A DNA stretch of 26,555 bases from positions 247,210 through 273,764 of the forward strand of contig CAJJDN010000155.1 in NCBI GenBank assembly GCA_905182985.1, written 5' to 3'. The DNA comes from Paramecium sonneborni (Eukaryota; Ciliophora; Oligohymenophorea; Peniculida; Parameciidae). Within the stretch, counting starts at the first letter, position 1, and every line of letters starts with the position of its first letter. Both the position numbers and the translations under genes were made by a program. Of this stretch, positions 22,820-26,555 are shown piece after piece. The notes under the pieces were generated by a model. That model searched no databases and was not told the DNA's origin. It was given only the letters and a program-made list of their open reading frames with translations.

Positions 22820-23711
22820 ATTATTCATTAAAACATTAAGCATAAATTAAAGCTAGTATTATCAATCAATCACGTACCACGATAAATATTGACAAAGTTT
22901 AACAACAGAAGTAAATTATAATAATTAAACTTAATTGTAGTTTTTAGTTTACATTTATAAGCTACATTGCCAATATATCACTGAAAAAGTTGATCTCTGA
23001 ATTCAAGTTAATTTTAGGAACTGAAAAAGATGTCAGAATAAATAAAGAAAATGTTCTAATATTGACGAATTGATAAATAGAACTTTTGTAATTACATAAA
23101 ACAACCTGCATCATGATTTTATGAAAACGGGAACTAGTGCTAAAATACAGGAAAGAAAATTTACAGTAACATTAGAAATACCTTTCCCAAATAAATTATT
23201 ATATTTTTAGTATTATTTTTTTTTTTAATACTCTTGTTTATTATAAGTCTCTAATTTAGATAATTTGTTAACTTATAAAATCACATAAGTGCAGAAAATA
23301 TGTGACATAATCTAAAAGTAATCAAAGAAGTAGTTGAATATGCTTTTAATTTTTAAAGTCACAAGAGCGATAATTATATTTAAAATTTTTACTATTAATT
23401 TAGCAATAAATGGATGTTAATGATAATTAATAGTTTTATAATAATACTTTATATATCAAAAAAGAGGACTGAAAAGAAATTCACTAATTGTTTGTCTTTT
23501 TATGAATTAAATCGACTTGAATAAATTGATTTAACAAGTTATAAATAATCTTAACCTCTAAATTGAATAAGTCAAATATTTTAATCAATATTCTTTATTC
23601 AAATAGATAATATTAGGAATAATTGTTAGAGGGACTCAAATGAATCTAAAAATACTCAATCTCATTTAAGATTTAAGGAATTAGATTTGCAGAATTTAAA
23701 TAAAATAGTGT
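22820..23711. other. A+T-rich sequence, no gene seen
   Basis: No motif-bearing frame or RNA gene was found. Two short homopolymer T/A runs occur near 23216-23226. The block separates the transposon cluster from the G+C-rich island. Confidence 0.4.
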
Positions 23712-23729
23712 TATAATAATAATAATAAT
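23712..23729. repeat. (TAA)n microsatellite
   Basis: About six TAA units in a row, immediately outside the left edge of the G+C-rich island. In one minus-strand frame it would give a short tyrosine run, which I take to be meaningless. Confidence 0.8.
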
Positions 23730-23739
23730 TTAAATGGTA

Positions 23740-24245
23740 TAATTTCCCCCCTTCACAATTAATGACACATGGGGGAGTGATCTTTCGGGATCTTGTTTTG
23801 AACTTTAAATGGCATAACCTCCTATCATTGCCTTGTAAATGACCCTGGAATGGATTTTCTTATTAAGAAAAAAAGGTCCCAAGGCAAAGTGGGTTAAGCT
23901 CGAGATAAGTCCTTCTCTCTTCTTCTTTTTTTCTTTCTTGGCACTGTCAAAAGTTCTTGCAATGCCTCTTGTTCATCAGGATTCTTTTTTTGACCCAAAT
24001 CGAATGTTGTAGAAAATTAAGAAGAATGATCAGTATCCATTAGCCTTTTGACACCCGGGGAGTTATGGGCTACTTATGCTCATACTTAACCCATAACCTT
24101 TCCTGAACATAGGACCTATCCTCATACTTTTTCTCGCTTCACATTGTGTCCTAATTTTGACACTATGAAAAGACATGGCCAAAAGAAAGATGTGCTTGGG
24201 GATGGACCATTGAATTAATCTACATTTACCCCCAAGCCATCTTAA
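23740..24245. other. Sharply bounded G+C-rich island (about 500 bp)
   Basis: Base composition jumps to near-balanced by eye and drops back to the A+T-rich background within a few tens of bases at each side. The island contains the only runs of five or more C or G that I saw in the window: six C at 23746-23751, five G at 23771-23775 and five C near 24230-24234, plus CCCGGGG at 24054-24060. The left end overlaps an imperfect direct repeat (23729-23747 and 23804-23822, 16 of 19 identical). I saw no clear terminal inverted repeat or target-site duplication. It could be a relatively young insertion, a conserved gene fragment, or foreign sequence. Confidence 0.7.
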
Positions 24246-24257
24246 TTGAAGCATCAA
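23825..24257 (-). pseudogene. Broken minus-strand coding sequence in the G+C-rich island, unknown function
   Basis: The clearest part is a minus-strand frame from an ATG at 24040 to TGA at 23825-23827 (71 residues; open back to a TGA at 24080-24082). It reads through TAA twice as glutamine, includes QKKNPDEQEALQELLTVPRK, then a basic KKKRRREK cluster resembling a nuclear localisation signal, then RAQPTLPWDLF. A second frame just upstream (from 24138 down) reads SEKKYEDRSYVQERLWVKYE, also protein-like, and would join the first after one frameshift. A third overlapping frame starts with ATG at 24257 (64 residues to a TAA, 12 more codons to TGA). The simplest view is one gene fragment with one or two frameshifts. 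No family is recognised. In-frame TAA favours ciliate origin over bacterial contamination. Confidence 0.4.
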
Positions 24258-26555
24258 TCAATTAAATCTTAATTAAAAAAATTAATAGAGTTTTATATGA
24301 AATTTTTGTTATGAAAAAAAAGAACATTATAATATTTAAATTAACATTATTTAAATTTCAATAGGAGTACCTTCAGAATCCAGAAATTTTTAATTAAGAA
24401 ACTTTGAAATCAAGATTATAATCAAGCTACTGAATCTATGGATTAATACTTTTTCAAACTTTGGTTTCTCAAATTAATACAACTTTAACCTTAATTCAAA
24501 TCAAGCTTTTTAAATTTTGTATTTCATTTTACTAAAACAATCTTATTATTTTTATTATTAGTTTCATCTTTGAAGCTTGTCTTGTTAGAAAAATAAATAA
24601 TTTAATTTTGAGTTTGTTGAATTTTTAATTCACTTTCATGATAAAATAAAATTTAATATCGACTTTTTTTTAATTTATAATGTCGAGTTTTTTTTCCATT
24701 TGTTTTAAACAAACAATTGTTCCTTAAGATGACATTAATTAAACAAATATATAAAATCTTAAATTATTATCTTTTTTTCTTATTTAATTTGGATTAATTT
24801 AAAGTTAAGAAGTGAATAATTGGCTTTTCAATCATGTTTTAAGAAATTAATCACTGCTGAATCAGAAATTGAAAAACAATAATTTGTTCACTAAAAATTA
24901 TAAAAAAAACTATTAAAAAATTATTCTCAAAAACAGATCCTTCACTCTTAGATTTTTATTTACCTTACAATATTTTAATAATACTAAAATAATGAATTAA
25001 AAATAAAAATAACAATCTCATCAAAACATATTTAATTAATATAAAAATTAAATCAAGACTATATCATTAAATTTAAAATTACAGATTCATTAATCCAGAA
25101 TTAATTAAGGATTATAGATTGATAAATAATATTATATTATAAAGAATATTTTAAAGTGAAAAATAATATGAAAAGGGCGGAACTAAAATATGTTATCGGT
25201 TGATAAAATAGAGGATTTTAAAAATAATAAGATAAAAACAAATGGACTTTAATTTGCAATTTTATTTAATGTAAAAAAAACAAAGAATATATCAAGCTAA
25301 ATGAATCATATATCATCATCATAAGAATTGGAAATGGATTCATTAAATGAAAAATCTAATAGGTTTGATATTATAAATTATTTAATGTTAAAGAAAGTTA
25401 AGAAACAGAAATAAAGTGAATATCAAAATGATAAGATATTAAGGTTGTGGGATATTAACTTTTTGAAATATAAAGATCGATCAATTAATAAAATGCACAT
25501 TAATTATAATAAATTTTCATAGAAGATGAGGAAAATAAGGTGGGAAAAATTTAAGAAATAACAAATAGATTAAAATTTCATATCTCATGTTTTGGTCTTT
25601 TATTAGAAATTAATTTAGCAATTTACTTATTAATAAAGAAAAATTGATAAAATTTATACATGTGTTGTTTTTAAAGACTAATATTTGAATTTAATATTTT
25701 TCTTGATTCTGATTATAATGTTTTAAGAAAAGAAAACGAAAATTGTTAATAATTAATAAAATTCAATTACTTTGAAATATTCTAAAGATTTATATATATG
25801 AAAAATTTTAAAGAATAATAATTATTATTTTTTCAACTTGATACTTTGCAAATATTGGCATTATTTAATATAATTCAGAAAATACGCGGTATTTAAAAGA
25901 AATCAATAATTAAATGGGCTATATAAAAATTATTAACTTAATTTTCATGTAATAGAGATTTTATGTTTGTAAAAATATTGAAAATGAGGGAATGGAAATT
26001 TAAGGTTTTAGCTTAGATATAAATTGTGTAATGTAAAAGCCTTAATTTTGTATTAGGTGTGCATTAGACAATAATACCCATAAAAATTGTTAAAATGATT
26101 GTCTACCTTTTTCATAAATTAAAATTGTTGTTGAAAATGCTCTATAAAAGATGTCAATAGAATAAAACTAATTAAATAATTCATATTCTGAAGTACAAAT
26201 AAAATATATAGAATGTTTAAAATAGTAATGAATAATTTTTTTAGGAATTACTTTATTTTAAAAATAAAAAGCTTATACTTATACTCAATAAAAAAGAATG
26301 GAAAAGGCTGATTAATTCTTATTTAAAAAAATATTAACATATTTTCTAATTTTATAACAGTAGGGAATAATTTATAATAACATTAGGTATAGCCTTAATA
26401 GAACTTGATTAAGTCGGATTAGCTGTTTAATTGAGAGAAAAAATTAAGTATAAAAAATAAGTATCTAATACTCTGCTAACAAAAATTCAAAATGATATTA
26501 TTGGTCTAATTTCAAAAAGTATAAAATTTTTTATATCTTAGTATTTGCTTTAGAA
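24258..26555. other. A+T-rich sequence, no gene seen
   Basis: The last 2.3 kb returns to the A+T-rich background, with frequent TTAATTAA, ATTTAAAT and poly-A/T words. I sampled both strands and found no frame with recognisable motifs, no tRNA-like structure and no ordered repeat. Confidence 0.4.

Noticed and set aside
1..26555. Tetrahymena chromosome breakage sequence and telomeric repeats
   Set aside because: I looked for the 15-base breakage motif and for GGGGTT/CCCCAA arrays on both strands and saw only partial or single-unit matches.
1..26555. tRNA, rRNA, CRISPR array or bacterial operon
   Set aside because: No cloverleaf with a TTC-loop box, no conserved rRNA stretch, no regularly spaced repeats, and no Shine-Dalgarno-led standard-code genes are visible.

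Overview
This is a very A+T-rich eukaryotic window, by eye about four-fifths A+T. Almost nothing in it reads as a gene under the standard code. If TAA and TAG are read as glutamine and only TGA stops translation (the Tetrahymena/Paramecium-type ciliate code), many protein-like frames appear, and several carry recognisable transposon motifs. I therefore read it as ciliate DNA, most likely germline (micronuclear) sequence of a Tetrahymena-like species, rich in decayed mobile elements. The organism call is inference: no species-specific marker is visible.

Assembly structure. The window is three contigs: 1-2334, 2336-15240 and 15807-26555. They are joined by a single N (2335) and by 566 N (15241-15806). 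At each join the last bases of one contig are repeated as the first bases of the next: 1,239 bp at the first join, and 525 versus 497 bp at the second. These look like unmerged contig overlaps, not biological tandem repeats. The second pair differs by one clean 28-bp indel.

1-17.2 kb is mostly A+T-rich sequence without recognisable function. It holds scattered TGA-free stretches with protein-like composition: 4185-4364 (+), 5565-5699 (+), 6358-6483 (-), 8655-8834 (-), 9007-9414 (-) and a 283-codon stretch at 13275-14123 (-). None is assigned a function.

17.2-22.8 kb is a cluster of decayed coding sequence. In order: a hAT-like transposase remnant (+); an unidentified minus-strand broken gene (18181-19037); a short unidentified plus-strand remnant (19172-19441); a non-LTR retrotransposon (LINE)-like reverse transcriptase remnant ending in an HLLLDCP motif; and a Merlin/ISXO2-like DDE transposase remnant, followed by an unidentified 92-residue frame. 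All are broken by in-frame TGAs and frameshifts, so they look like dead elements rather than working genes.

23.7-24.25 kb is a sharply bounded, much more G+C-rich island of about 500 bp. It has the only runs of five or more G/C that I saw, and a broken minus-strand coding sequence of unknown function. From 24.26 kb to the end I see only A+T-rich non-coding-like DNA.

Caution: with TGA as the only stop, open frames of 100-200 codons are expected by chance in DNA this A+T-rich. Length alone is weak evidence. The calls I trust most rest on family motifs in a sensible order.
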